A stretch of DNA of 64,000 nt, taken from the NCBI RefSeq assembly GCF_010078235.1, contig NZ_JAABOS010000001.1, positions 310,001-374,000 on the forward strand. The letters run 5' to 3'. The translations under genes and the position numbers were made by a program. The notes beneath the pieces are model-generated. The model worked only from the letters and a program-made list of their open reading frames with translations, was not told where the DNA came from and did not search any database. This DNA is from Cognatundibacterium crateris (GTDB taxonomy: Bacteria; Pseudomonadota; Gammaproteobacteria; Burkholderiales; Burkholderiaceae_D). Shown piece by piece: positions 57,006 to 64,000 of the stretch. Position 1 is the first letter of the stretch. Each line of letters begins with the position of its first letter.

Positions 57006-59066
57006 TTACCAGATAGTGACGCGCTCTGCCGGTGGCAAATACATCTTGTTGGCTTCTTTAACGCCAAATGACTGATAGAACGGCGTCATATTGCGTAGCG
57101 TGCCGTTGGCTCGGAATTCGCCAGGGGAGTGCGGATCCGTTTTGATGCGGATGATCGCTTCCTGTTCGCGTAATTTGCCACGCCAAACCTGAGCAAAGCC
57201 CATGAAGAAGCGCTGATCACCGGTCAGGCCACCAATCACAGGAGCAGGTTTGCCGCCCAACGATAATTTATAGGCTTTGTAAGCGATGGCCAGGCCCGAA
57301 TTATCAGCGATGTTCTCGCCCAGTGTGAGTTCACCGTTCACGTGGTAGCCAGGCACGGGTGAAAATGCATTGTATTGCTTCACCAGTGCCGCAGTTTTTG
57401 CCGCAAACTTTTCGTGATCTTCCTTCGTCCACCAGTCACGCAAATTACCCTGACCATCGTACTGTGCACCCTGATCATCGAAACCATGGCTGATTTCATG
57501 GCCAATCACCGCGCCTATGCCACCGTAGTTAACCGCATCATCGGCTTTCGGATTGAAGAATGGTGCCTGCAAAATAGCTGCCGGGAACACGATTTCATTC
57601 ATTTCCGGATTGTAGTAAGCATTGACCGTTTGTGGTGTCATGCCCCATTCATCGCGATCGATAGGCTTACCTAATTTATTCAGTTCGGTTTGTGCTGCAA
57701 ACTGGCGAATCGCACGCAGGTTACCTACCGCATCCCCTTTAACTATCTTCAGCTCAGAATAATCTTTCCATTTATTTGGATAGCCGATTTTAGGCATGAA
57801 GGTAGCGAGCTTAGCTTGCGCTTCTTTTTTGGTCGCATCACTCATCCAGTCCAGCGTGTCTACACTTTGCTTGTAAGCGAGCAGCAGATTATTCACCAGA
57901 TGTTCCATCTTGGCTTTGCTATCAGCAGGGAAGTGCTTTTCAACATAGAGCTTGCCCAGGCTTTCACCCATGCCGCTGTCGACCAGACGTACGCCGCGTT
58001 TCCAGCGTACTTCCTGACTAGGAACGCCGCGCAGGGTTTTGCTGAAGAAGGCGAAGCTTTCATCCGCAAACTGTTTTGGCAATTGGGAAGCTGCAGAGCT
58101 GAAGGTATGCCATTTCAGGTAAGCCTTGATGGTATCCAGCGAAGTTTCTGCCAGCACTTTGCTCATGCCTGTAATGTAACTAGGCTGGGCGACAATTACA
58201 TAGTCGATTTTGCCGCTCACACCCAGTTCTTTCAGGTAGGCATTCCAGTCATAGCCTGCGCCCAGTTTGCTGAGTTCATTCAAAGGAATTTTGTTATAGG
58301 CTTTGATAGGATCACGCAATTCAACCTTGGTCCATTGCACTTTGGCCAGCTCTGTCTCGAGTGCCAGAATCGCTGCTGCTTTTTTAGCGGCGTCTTTATC
58401 ACCCGCCAGGCTCAGCATTTTCTCTATGTGCTGCAGGTATTTTTCGCGGGTAGCTTTGAGTTTGGCGTCGTCATCTTTCAGATAGTAATCACGATCTGGC
58501 AGCGCCAGGCCAGATTGACCAATATCGAGCACATATTTTGTCGAGTCTTTATTGTCCTGATGTACCTGCACATCGAAAGGTGCGGTAACGCTGATACGGT
58601 TCAGCCAGGCGAAAGTGGCTGGCAACTGATTTTTGTCGGAGATGGCATCTATCTTCGCAAAGTCGGCTTGCAAAGGTTTGAGGCCAGCGGCTTCTATGGC
58701 CTTGGTGTCCATGAAGCTGGCAAATAAATCGGCGATCTTCTGTGCGTCGCTGCCTTGTGTATTCTGAGCTTTGGATAAGCCCTGAATAATCGTGTGCAAA
58801 CGTGGCACTACGGCTTCACGCAAATCCATAAACGCACCCGCTGAAGAGCGGTCAGACGGGATCTGCGCATTTTTGAGCCATGCACCATTCACATGACGAT
58901 AAAAGTCGTCCTGAGGTGTAATGGATTTGTCCTGGAATTTAGTATCTATGCCAGACAACAATATTGAAGTCGACGCCGCCTTGGCAGGTTCTGCGGCATA
59001 ACTGGTGGCAGTGCTGGTTGTGCCAGCGATGAGCAGCGCGATAACGCTGAGAACTTGGGCTTTCAC
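57006..59066 (-). CDS. M13 family zinc metallopeptidase (PepO-like)
   Basis: A 686-residue secreted oligopeptidase of the neprilysin family. A signal peptide (MKAQVLSVIALLIAGTTSTATSYA) precedes the peptidase. The zinc site is HEISH (523-527) within VIGHEISHGFDDQGAQYD, and the third ligand is in GENIADNSGLAIAY. NAYYNPEMNEIVFPAAILQAPFF is another family hallmark. The protein ends in the conserved Trp (RVTIW-type). It probably acts in the periplasm on small peptides. It is monocistronic, as far as can be seen, with the terminator of tRNA-Arg downstream. Confidence 0.95.
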   Translation of the reverse strand: MKAQVLSVIALLIAGTTSTATSYAAEPAKAASTSILLSGIDTKFQDKSITPQDDFYRHVNGAWLKNAQIPSDRSSAGAFMDLREAVVPRLHTIIQGLSKAQNTQGSDAQKIADLFASFMDTKAIEAAGLKPLQADFAKIDAISDKNQLPATFAWLNRISVTAPFDVQVHQDNKDSTKYVLDIGQSGLALPDRDYYLKDDDAKLKATREKYLQHIEKMLSLAGDKDAAKKAAAILALETELAKVQWTKVELRDPIKAYNKIPLNELSKLGAGYDWNAYLKELGVSGKIDYVIVAQPSYITGMSKVLAETSLDTIKAYLKWHTFSSAASQLPKQFADESFAFFSKTLRGVPSQEVRWKRGVRLVDSGMGESLGKLYVEKHFPADSKAKMEHLVNNLLLAYKQSVDTLDWMSDATKKEAQAKLATFMPKIGYPNKWKDYSELKIVKGDAVGNLRAIRQFAAQTELNKLGKPIDRDEWGMTPQTVNAYYNPEMNEIVFPAAILQAPFFNPKADDAVNYGGIGAVIGHEISHGFDDQGAQYDGQGNLRDWWTKEDHEKFAAKTAALVKQYNAFSPVPGYHVNGELTLGENIADNSGLAIAYKAYKLSLGGKPAPVIGGLTGDQRFFMGFAQVWRGKLREQEAIIRIKTDPHSPGEFRANGTLRNMTPFYQSFGVKEANKMYLPPAERVTIW

Positions 59067-59282
59067 GTAAGGTTTCTCCTCTTTAGTAGCAGGTCACAGA
59101 TCTGGCTTTGTTGTATTCGTGACCTGATTTTCAACATGGTGTAACAAAGAACGGCTGAAGTGTTTACTACGACGCCATAAAACACGTAAAGTTCAGCGTC
59201 AGCCTGAGATTGACTGCACGCGCATGCATTTGCCAAATCGCAGACCTATTCACTGACGCACAGCAGTGTAACTGTATTGAGC

Positions 59283-59990
59283 ATGAACACAATAAGCAAG
59301 GTGTCTGGTTTGAAAAAAAATGAGATGAAGCGTGCGTTTACGCTCGATTTACCGTCAGGAAGCGGCCCCTTTCCCTGCCTGGTGCTGGCTCCCGGTTTGC
59401 GTTATGGGATGCAAAGAGAACTTTTCCTGGCTATCTCTGGCGAGTTAACCCGCTCTGGGATAGCGGTAGCCAGATTTGACTGGGATTTTTTTCAAAAAAA
59501 TCCAAAAGAAGGCCAACCTTCGGCAGATCTTTCTGCTGAAAGCAGACAACTACGCGAAGTAGTGCGCCAATTGCGGCTGGATGACAATATCCATTTTCAG
59601 CAAATTGCGCTGGCTGGTAAATCGTTTGGTTCCGTAGTGGCCTGGCGTGTTTTATGTGAAGACGCCAAGTTCAAAGCAGGCATTTTTCTGACGCCCTTAT
59701 TTGATGAAAAAAAAGATGGGCCAGAAGCCAGCTATGTCGCAGCCCGCTATTATCCCTATGCGTCTTCTTTACGCTTGCCGCTCATGATGATTACCGGTGA
59801 TCAGGATGCGCATTGTTCGGCGCGCAGCTTATATCGCTTTGCATTTGAAAATACCAGCGCGATCCGTGTCGCAGTCGTCAGCGGTGATCATGGATTTAGT
59901 CAGGCTGCAGACGCGAAAATAAGTGAGAACAGCCATCTATTGGTGGCTGCTCATATACTGGATTTTTTGCGTCACACCGCTTTTGCCTAA
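59283..59990 (+). CDS. Alpha/beta hydrolase (dienelactone hydrolase-like)
   Basis: A 235-residue cytoplasmic protein with an alpha/beta-hydrolase fold. The nucleophile elbow is AGKSFGS (Gly-Lys-Ser-Phe-Gly), the acid is probably in ITGDQDAH, and the histidine in SGDHGFSQ. It resembles the KANL3/Tex30 group more than lipases. The substrate is unknown. The ATG at 59283 is preferred to a TTG at 59277. The genes on both sides are on the opposite strand. Confidence 0.82.
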   Translation: MNTISKVSGLKKNEMKRAFTLDLPSGSGPFPCLVLAPGLRYGMQRELFLAISGELTRSGIAVARFDWDFFQKNPKEGQPSADLSAESRQLREVVRQLRLDDNIHFQQIALAGKSFGSVVAWRVLCEDAKFKAGIFLTPLFDEKKDGPEASYVAARYYPYASSLRLPLMMITGDQDAHCSARSLYRFAFENTSAIRVAVVSGDHGFSQAADAKISENSHLLVAAHILDFLRHTAFA

Positions 59991-60002
59991 AGACAGTCAG
60001 AC

Positions 60003-61694
60003 TTAGGTATCGATGTGTTCAACCAAGAGCTGCACCTTGGTCACGCCATTGTATTCATTCGCATCCAGGCGGAAAGCGACATTGACGACTTCATCCAGTT
60101 CATCGGTATGTCCAAACCAGATCGCATCAAAACGCTGGCCATTCTTTTCCAGCACCAGCTTCAGATGGCGTTCTTTCAGTATGCGCTGAGAAATCAGCCG
60201 GAACTGATCGCAAAACACGGGAGGAGGGAAGTGCTGCCCCCAGACTTGCTGGTCCAGTAGCTGAATAAAGTCAATGCTGAAATAGGCATCTTCTAAAGCG
60301 CCATCAGTTTCTATGATGCGTTCTAGCTGGTGCTTTTCCAGCCAGGACTGCCCGACCGCCTCAAAGGCTGCCTGAAACACGGCTAAGTCCTCATGCGCCA
60401 GACTCAGTCCGGCCGCCATGGCGTGACCACCAAATTTGTGTATGACGCCGGGGATTTGCTTAGACACCAAATCCAGCGCATCGCGCAAATGGAAACCAGG
60501 GATAGAGCGGCCTGAACCTTTGATCAGGCCATCACCGGCCGGCGCAAACGTAATGGTAGGACGGTAGAATTTATCCTTGAGACGGGAAGCCACTATCCCG
60601 ATCACGCCCTGGTGCCAGCTTTCATCATAGACGCTGATGGTATGGCTGTCTGCCACCTGCAAATCATCCAGATGCAGCAGCGCGATGTCCTGCATTTCAC
60701 GCTCTATGTCTTTGCGATCGCTGTTGATTGCCTGCAGTTGCTGCGCAATATGCCAGGCATGTGCCTCATCATCGGTCGTCAGGCAAGCGATGCCGAGTGC
60801 CATATCCGCCAGTCTGCCAGCGGCATTCAGACGTGGGCCCAGGGCAAAGCCCAGATCAAAAGGACTGGCCTTCTGCGCCTCACGTCCGGCGACACGAAAC
60901 AGCGCCGCAATACCGGCACACATGCGCCCAGCGCGCATACGTTTCAGGCCTTGCGCCACCAATACCCGGTTATTCGCATCCAGACTCACCACGTCTGCCA
61001 CGGTGCCGAGTGCAACCAGATCCAGCAAGCTATCCAGCTTAGGCTGGGTTTGCTGATCAAACAGTCCGCGCTGACGCATTTCAGCGCGCAACGCCAGCAA
61101 GACATAGAACATCACACCTACGCCGGCCAGGTTTTTACTTAAAAATGTGCAGCCCGGCTGATTCGGGTTGACGATCACCGCGGCCTCAGGCAATTCTTGT
61201 CCGGGCAAATGGTGATCCGTGACCACCACCTCTACCCCCAGCTCTTTCGCACGTTTGACGCCATCCACACTGGCGATGCCATTGTCGACCGTGATGATGA
61301 TGTCGGGTTGTTTTTCCCTGACCGTCAGTTCCACGATTTCCGGTGTGAGCCCATAACCATATTCAAAGCGATTCGGCACGATGAAATCGACTCGCGCACC
61401 CAGCATACGTAAGCCACGGATACCAACTGCGCAAGCGGTGGCACCATCACAATCGTAATCTGCCACGATGGTCATCACTTTGTGGCTGGCGATTGCATCG
61501 GCCAAAAAGCAGGCTGCTTCTTTGATGCCCTTCATTTCTGCCGGAGCATGCAGGCCAGACAGTTCAGTCGATAAGTCTTTTTCAGTCGTCGCATGGCGTG
61601 CCGCATACAATCGGGCTAACACCGGATGCATGCCGCGCTGACGCAAGAGTTCGGCTTCGCGGAAAGCGTAGGGGCGGGTCGCAATTCTGGTCAT
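60003..61694 (-). CDS. recJ: Single-stranded-DNA-specific exonuclease RecJ
   Basis: RecJ degrades single-stranded DNA 5'-3' in RecF-pathway recombination and mismatch repair. DHH-family motifs are seen in order: VADYDCDGATA, FIVPNRFEYGYG, TVDNGIASVDG, VTDHHLPG and the DHHA1 region GSGRSIPGFHLRDAL with FGGHAMAAG. The length (563 residues) is usual. Its ATG overlaps the stop of the upstream RpfE-like gene by 4 bp, so the two are translated together. Confidence 0.96.
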   Translation of the reverse strand: MTRIATRPYAFREAELLRQRGMHPVLARLYAARHATTEKDLSTELSGLHAPAEMKGIKEAACFLADAIASHKVMTIVADYDCDGATACAVGIRGLRMLGARVDFIVPNRFEYGYGLTPEIVELTVREKQPDIIITVDNGIASVDGVKRAKELGVEVVVTDHHLPGQELPEAAVIVNPNQPGCTFLSKNLAGVGVMFYVLLALRAEMRQRGLFDQQTQPKLDSLLDLVALGTVADVVSLDANNRVLVAQGLKRMRAGRMCAGIAALFRVAGREAQKASPFDLGFALGPRLNAAGRLADMALGIACLTTDDEAHAWHIAQQLQAINSDRKDIEREMQDIALLHLDDLQVADSHTISVYDESWHQGVIGIVASRLKDKFYRPTITFAPAGDGLIKGSGRSIPGFHLRDALDLVSKQIPGVIHKFGGHAMAAGLSLAHEDLAVFQAAFEAVGQSWLEKHQLERIIETDGALEDAYFSIDFIQLLDQQVWGQHFPPPVFCDQFRLISQRILKERHLKLVLEKNGQRFDAIWFGHTDELDEVVNVAFRLDANEYNGVTKVQLLVEHIDT

Positions 61695-62689
61695 GATGCG
61701 AGTCCCTCAAACAAAGGCGACAAGCTGGGCTTTTTCCAGAACTTCCACTTGCTGCTGCGCCGGATATGAAATTCGACACAGCGCCGTGTATCTGTGCAAA
61801 TCAAACGCAGGCTGTCGATGTCAGCCGTGTTCAGCGCATCCAGTGCGGGCTGCAAAAGGTGCTGATCCATCACATGGAATTGATCCAGCCAGCTGGCCCA
61901 GTCGCTATTGAGTGCGGCGCTGATCAGCGCATCGTAATGCCACAATCCACTTTGCGTAGGTTGGCAGTGCGCGCTCAGCCAGTGCGGCACATCCGTATCT
62001 GTCACTGTGGGAACCGTCAGATTTTCCGGCGTCGTGCCGCCATATAACCAGAGAGAGTTAACCGGCTTCAGGCCACTTAGCTCCCGGCTCTGGTTGACTT
62101 CGTGCTCAAACCACTGCATCTGTACTTCATTTTGAAATTTGCGCCAGGCGCGTGCTGACTCGCCTTGCGGCATCCACACGTCAATATTGTGACCGCAAGC
62201 CGCATCCGGCGTCGCGGTTTTCAGGTCGCGCCATTGATCGGCACGCAAAAACCAGTGACTGCTATCATGCGCCAGCAATTCCAGCCCGTATTCTTGTGCC
62301 GTCTTACTGGCGATTGCAAACAGTTGCGATGACTGCTCGTCTGTCAGTGCCAGCTGACGATGATCGGTCAATACCAGATGATCACGTGCGATATGGATGT
62401 GTACCGGTTGAAGGCTAAACCAATAGCCTTCAGTCAGAGCAGGGTGCGCTTGCAAGTGTTGAGTTGTAATGTAAGAAGGGCTCTGCAGCGTGCTTTCAGG
62501 CGGAAAATGGCCTGTCAGCCAGTATTCATGCGGTAAAGCACGTGCAAATGCATCCAGATCCGGGGCGCGCTGGCGCTCAGCCCAGCCTAGCAAACTTGCG
62601 CTGGCAGGGGTGTTCAGATTGCGCAGCAGGTCTTTTTCGAGTCCGGAAGGCGGTATGCTGAAGGGAATAATCAATGCTAAATTTTTCAT
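61691..62689 (-). CDS. RpfE-like conserved protein
   Basis: A 332-residue soluble protein conserved next to recJ in betaproteobacteria and often named RpfE-type regulator or phosphoglycerate-mutase-like; no function is secured. Landmarks are LALIIPFSIPPSG at the start, EYGLELLAHDSSHWFLRAD, a Trp-rich stretch with FQNEVQMQWFEHEVNQSRELSGLKPVNSLWLYGGT, and a basic end (RRSSKWKFWKKPSLSPLFEGL). The ATG at 62689 fits the family start. It is coupled to recJ by a 4-bp overlap and divergent from lolC. Confidence 0.7.
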   Translation of the reverse strand: MKNLALIIPFSIPPSGLEKDLLRNLNTPASASLLGWAERQRAPDLDAFARALPHEYWLTGHFPPESTLQSPSYITTQHLQAHPALTEGYWFSLQPVHIHIARDHLVLTDHRQLALTDEQSSQLFAIASKTAQEYGLELLAHDSSHWFLRADQWRDLKTATPDAACGHNIDVWMPQGESARAWRKFQNEVQMQWFEHEVNQSRELSGLKPVNSLWLYGGTTPENLTVPTVTDTDVPHWLSAHCQPTQSGLWHYDALISAALNSDWASWLDQFHVMDQHLLQPALDALNTADIDSLRLICTDTRRCVEFHIRRSSKWKFWKKPSLSPLFEGLAS

Positions 62690-62744
62690 ATTGAGTATTG
62701 TATGGCAAACTGACGCCACCTTAATTGATAACCCCAGATTTGCA

Positions 62745-64000
62745 GTGAAAAATCTCTCTTTCGAATGGCTGGTCGGACTACGCTATACCCGGGCCGGTAA
62801 ACGCAGTGGCCGCAATGGCTTTATTTCCTTTATTTCTATGATTTCCATGTTTGGCATCGGTCTCGGGGTAGCCGCCCTGATCATCGTGCTGTCTGTGATG
62901 AATGGTTTTCAAAAAGAAGTACGCGACCGCATGCTGTCCGTAATCGCCCATGTAGAAATTTTTGATGCCACCGGCGCGATCCCTGATTGGGAAAAAACTG
63001 CCGCCGAGGTGAAGAAAAATCCCGCAGTGCTGGCCACCGCGCCCTATGTCGATGGACAGTCCATGATTATCCATGACGAGGTAATGCGCGGCGTGATCAT
63101 CCGAGGTGTATTGCCGGAACTGGAGCCTAAAGTCTCCGAGGTGGCTGACAAAATGAAAAGCGGCCACTGGCAGGATTTACGCTCAGGTGAATTCAATATC
63201 ATCCTGGGCTCGGCACTGGCTGCCGGTTTGCGGGTGCAAGTCGGCGATAAAGTTACGCTGGCCGCACCGGAAGGGCAGATGACGCCAGCCGGCATGATGC
63301 CACGTCTGAAGGCTTATACGGTAGCCGGCATTTTCGAAGCAGGCCATTATGAGTATGACGCTGGCATGGCTTTCATGCACGTCGATGACGCACAAAAGTT
63401 TTTCCGCCTCGCCAGCCCATCCGGCTTACGCGTCAAAATCAGAGATATGCTGAAAGCACCGCTGATTGCGCTGGAATTATCACGCAGCCTGACCGGTGAC
63501 TTGCTGATACGGGACTGGTCGCAACAGAACAAAAACTACTTTGCTGCGGTAAAGACAGAAAAAACCATGATGTTCATCATCCTGACGCTGATCGTGGCGG
63601 TGGCTGCATTTAACCTGGTCTCTACGCTGGTCATGACTGTGACGGATAAGCAGGCAGATATCGCGATTTTGCGCACCCTGGGTGCTTCGCCTGCTTCGAT
63701 CATGAAAATATTTATGATACAGGGCGGTATTACTGGTCTGGTCGGTACCGGGCTCGGCGTCTTATTCGGTGTGCTGGTTGCGCATAATATCGACGTCATC
63801 GTGCCGTGGATAGAACATACGATGGGCGTCGCTTTCCTGCCTAAGGAACTGTACTTCATCACCACTTTACCATCCGACCTGCGTACTGCCGATGTGCTGC
63901 AAATCAGTGCTATCGCTGTCGTCCTGGCCTTTGTCGCCACCCTTTATCCTAGCTGGCGTGCCGCCCGTGTGAAACCAGCTGAGGCTTTACGTTATGAGTA
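62745..64000 (+). CDS. lolC: Lipoprotein-releasing ABC transporter permease LolC (last stop base missing)
   Basis: LolC is an inner-membrane permease subunit of the LolCDE complex that detaches outer-membrane lipoproteins. After GTG at 62745 the sequence KNLSFEWLVGLRYTRAGKRSGRNGFISFISMISM leads into transmembrane segment one and a large periplasmic domain. Three further segments follow (MMFIILTLIVAVAAFNLVSTLVM, GITGLVGTGLGVLFGVLV, ISAIAVVLAFVATLYPSW). The end PAEALRYE is the normal LolC/E C-terminus, and the window stops at TA, two bases into what is surely the stop codon. lolD should follow. Confidence 0.93.
   Translation, partial: MKNLSFEWLVGLRYTRAGKRSGRNGFISFISMISMFGIGLGVAALIIVLSVMNGFQKEVRDRMLSVIAHVEIFDATGAIPDWEKTAAEVKKNPAVLATAPYVDGQSMIIHDEVMRGVIIRGVLPELEPKVSEVADKMKSGHWQDLRSGEFNIILGSALAAGLRVQVGDKVTLAAPEGQMTPAGMMPRLKAYTVAGIFEAGHYEYDAGMAFMHVDDAQKFFRLASPSGLRVKIRDMLKAPLIALELSRSLTGDLLIRDWSQQNKNYFAAVKTEKTMMFIILTLIVAVAAFNLVSTLVMTVTDKQADIAILRTLGASPASIMKIFMIQGGITGLVGTGLGVLFGVLVAHNIDVIVPWIEHTMGVAFLPKELYFITTLPSDLRTADVLQISAIAVVLAFVATLYPSWRAARVKPAEALRYE

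Noticed and set aside
57690..58727. 345-codon plus-strand frame inside the M13 peptidase gene
   Set aside because: It is antisense to a well-supported gene with zinc motifs; the frame is a by-product of codon use.

Overview
The window looks like a chromosomal segment of a betaproteobacterium of the Burkholderiales, most plausibly Oxalobacteraceae and perhaps near Undibacterium. This is inferred from moderate base composition, protein sequence character and familiar gene neighbourhoods (spoT-rpoZ-gmk-yicC, rph-rdgB-hemW, carA-carB-greA-yhbY-rlmE-ftsH-folP-glmM, recJ-rpfE-lolC). No sequence search was possible, so names rest on motifs and family knowledge.

Layout. 1-7 kb (minus strand): molybdenum cofactor genes moaA-mobA-moeA (moeA cut by the window edge), then spoT, rpoZ, gmk and yicC. 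7-12 kb (plus): a Ser/Thr kinase and PP2C phosphatase pair, rph, rdgB and hemW. 12-15.3 kb: an EAL-like/HDOD protein and a PAS-GGDEF-EAL protein, preceded by three perfect 11-bp tandem repeats, then tRNA-Ser(TGA). 15.4-20.6 kb: a decayed accessory region behind the tRNA, with a truncated transglutaminase-like fragment, an intact vapBC pair, broken pieces of hsdR and hsdM, and an intact fic gene between those pieces.

20.9-24.9 kb: a chemoreceptor, then a convergent two-gene unit of a six-cysteine secreted small protein and a single protein joining DUF692 and DUF2063. This looks like a minimal bufferin-type (RiPP metallophore) locus with a fused maturase and is the most interesting system here. 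25.3-32.1 kb: a probable electrophile/redox-stress island (DJ-1/PfpI, TehA, cupins, an atypical SDR coupled to an FAD amine oxidase, a TetR regulator), bracketed by three exact copies of a 14-bp operator-like sequence. 32.2-40.2 kb: a second stress cluster with two tandem Crp/Fnr-type regulators, small membrane and coiled-coil proteins, alcohol dehydrogenase, a P-type ATPase and a GlsB-like protein.

40.4-46 kb: a Sel1-repeat lipoprotein whose signal peptide is made of tandem repeats, a 2',3'-cyclic nucleotide phosphodiesterase/nucleotidase lipoprotein behind a double LacI-type operator, a patatin-like lipoprotein, an NlpC/P60 hydrolase and a GlcG/HbpS protein. 46-56.7 kb: core genes carA, carB, greA, yhbY, rlmE, ftsH, folP and glmM. 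56.8-64 kb: tRNA-Arg(TCT), an M13 metallopeptidase, an alpha/beta hydrolase, recJ, an RpfE-like protein and lolC, which lacks only the last base of its stop codon.
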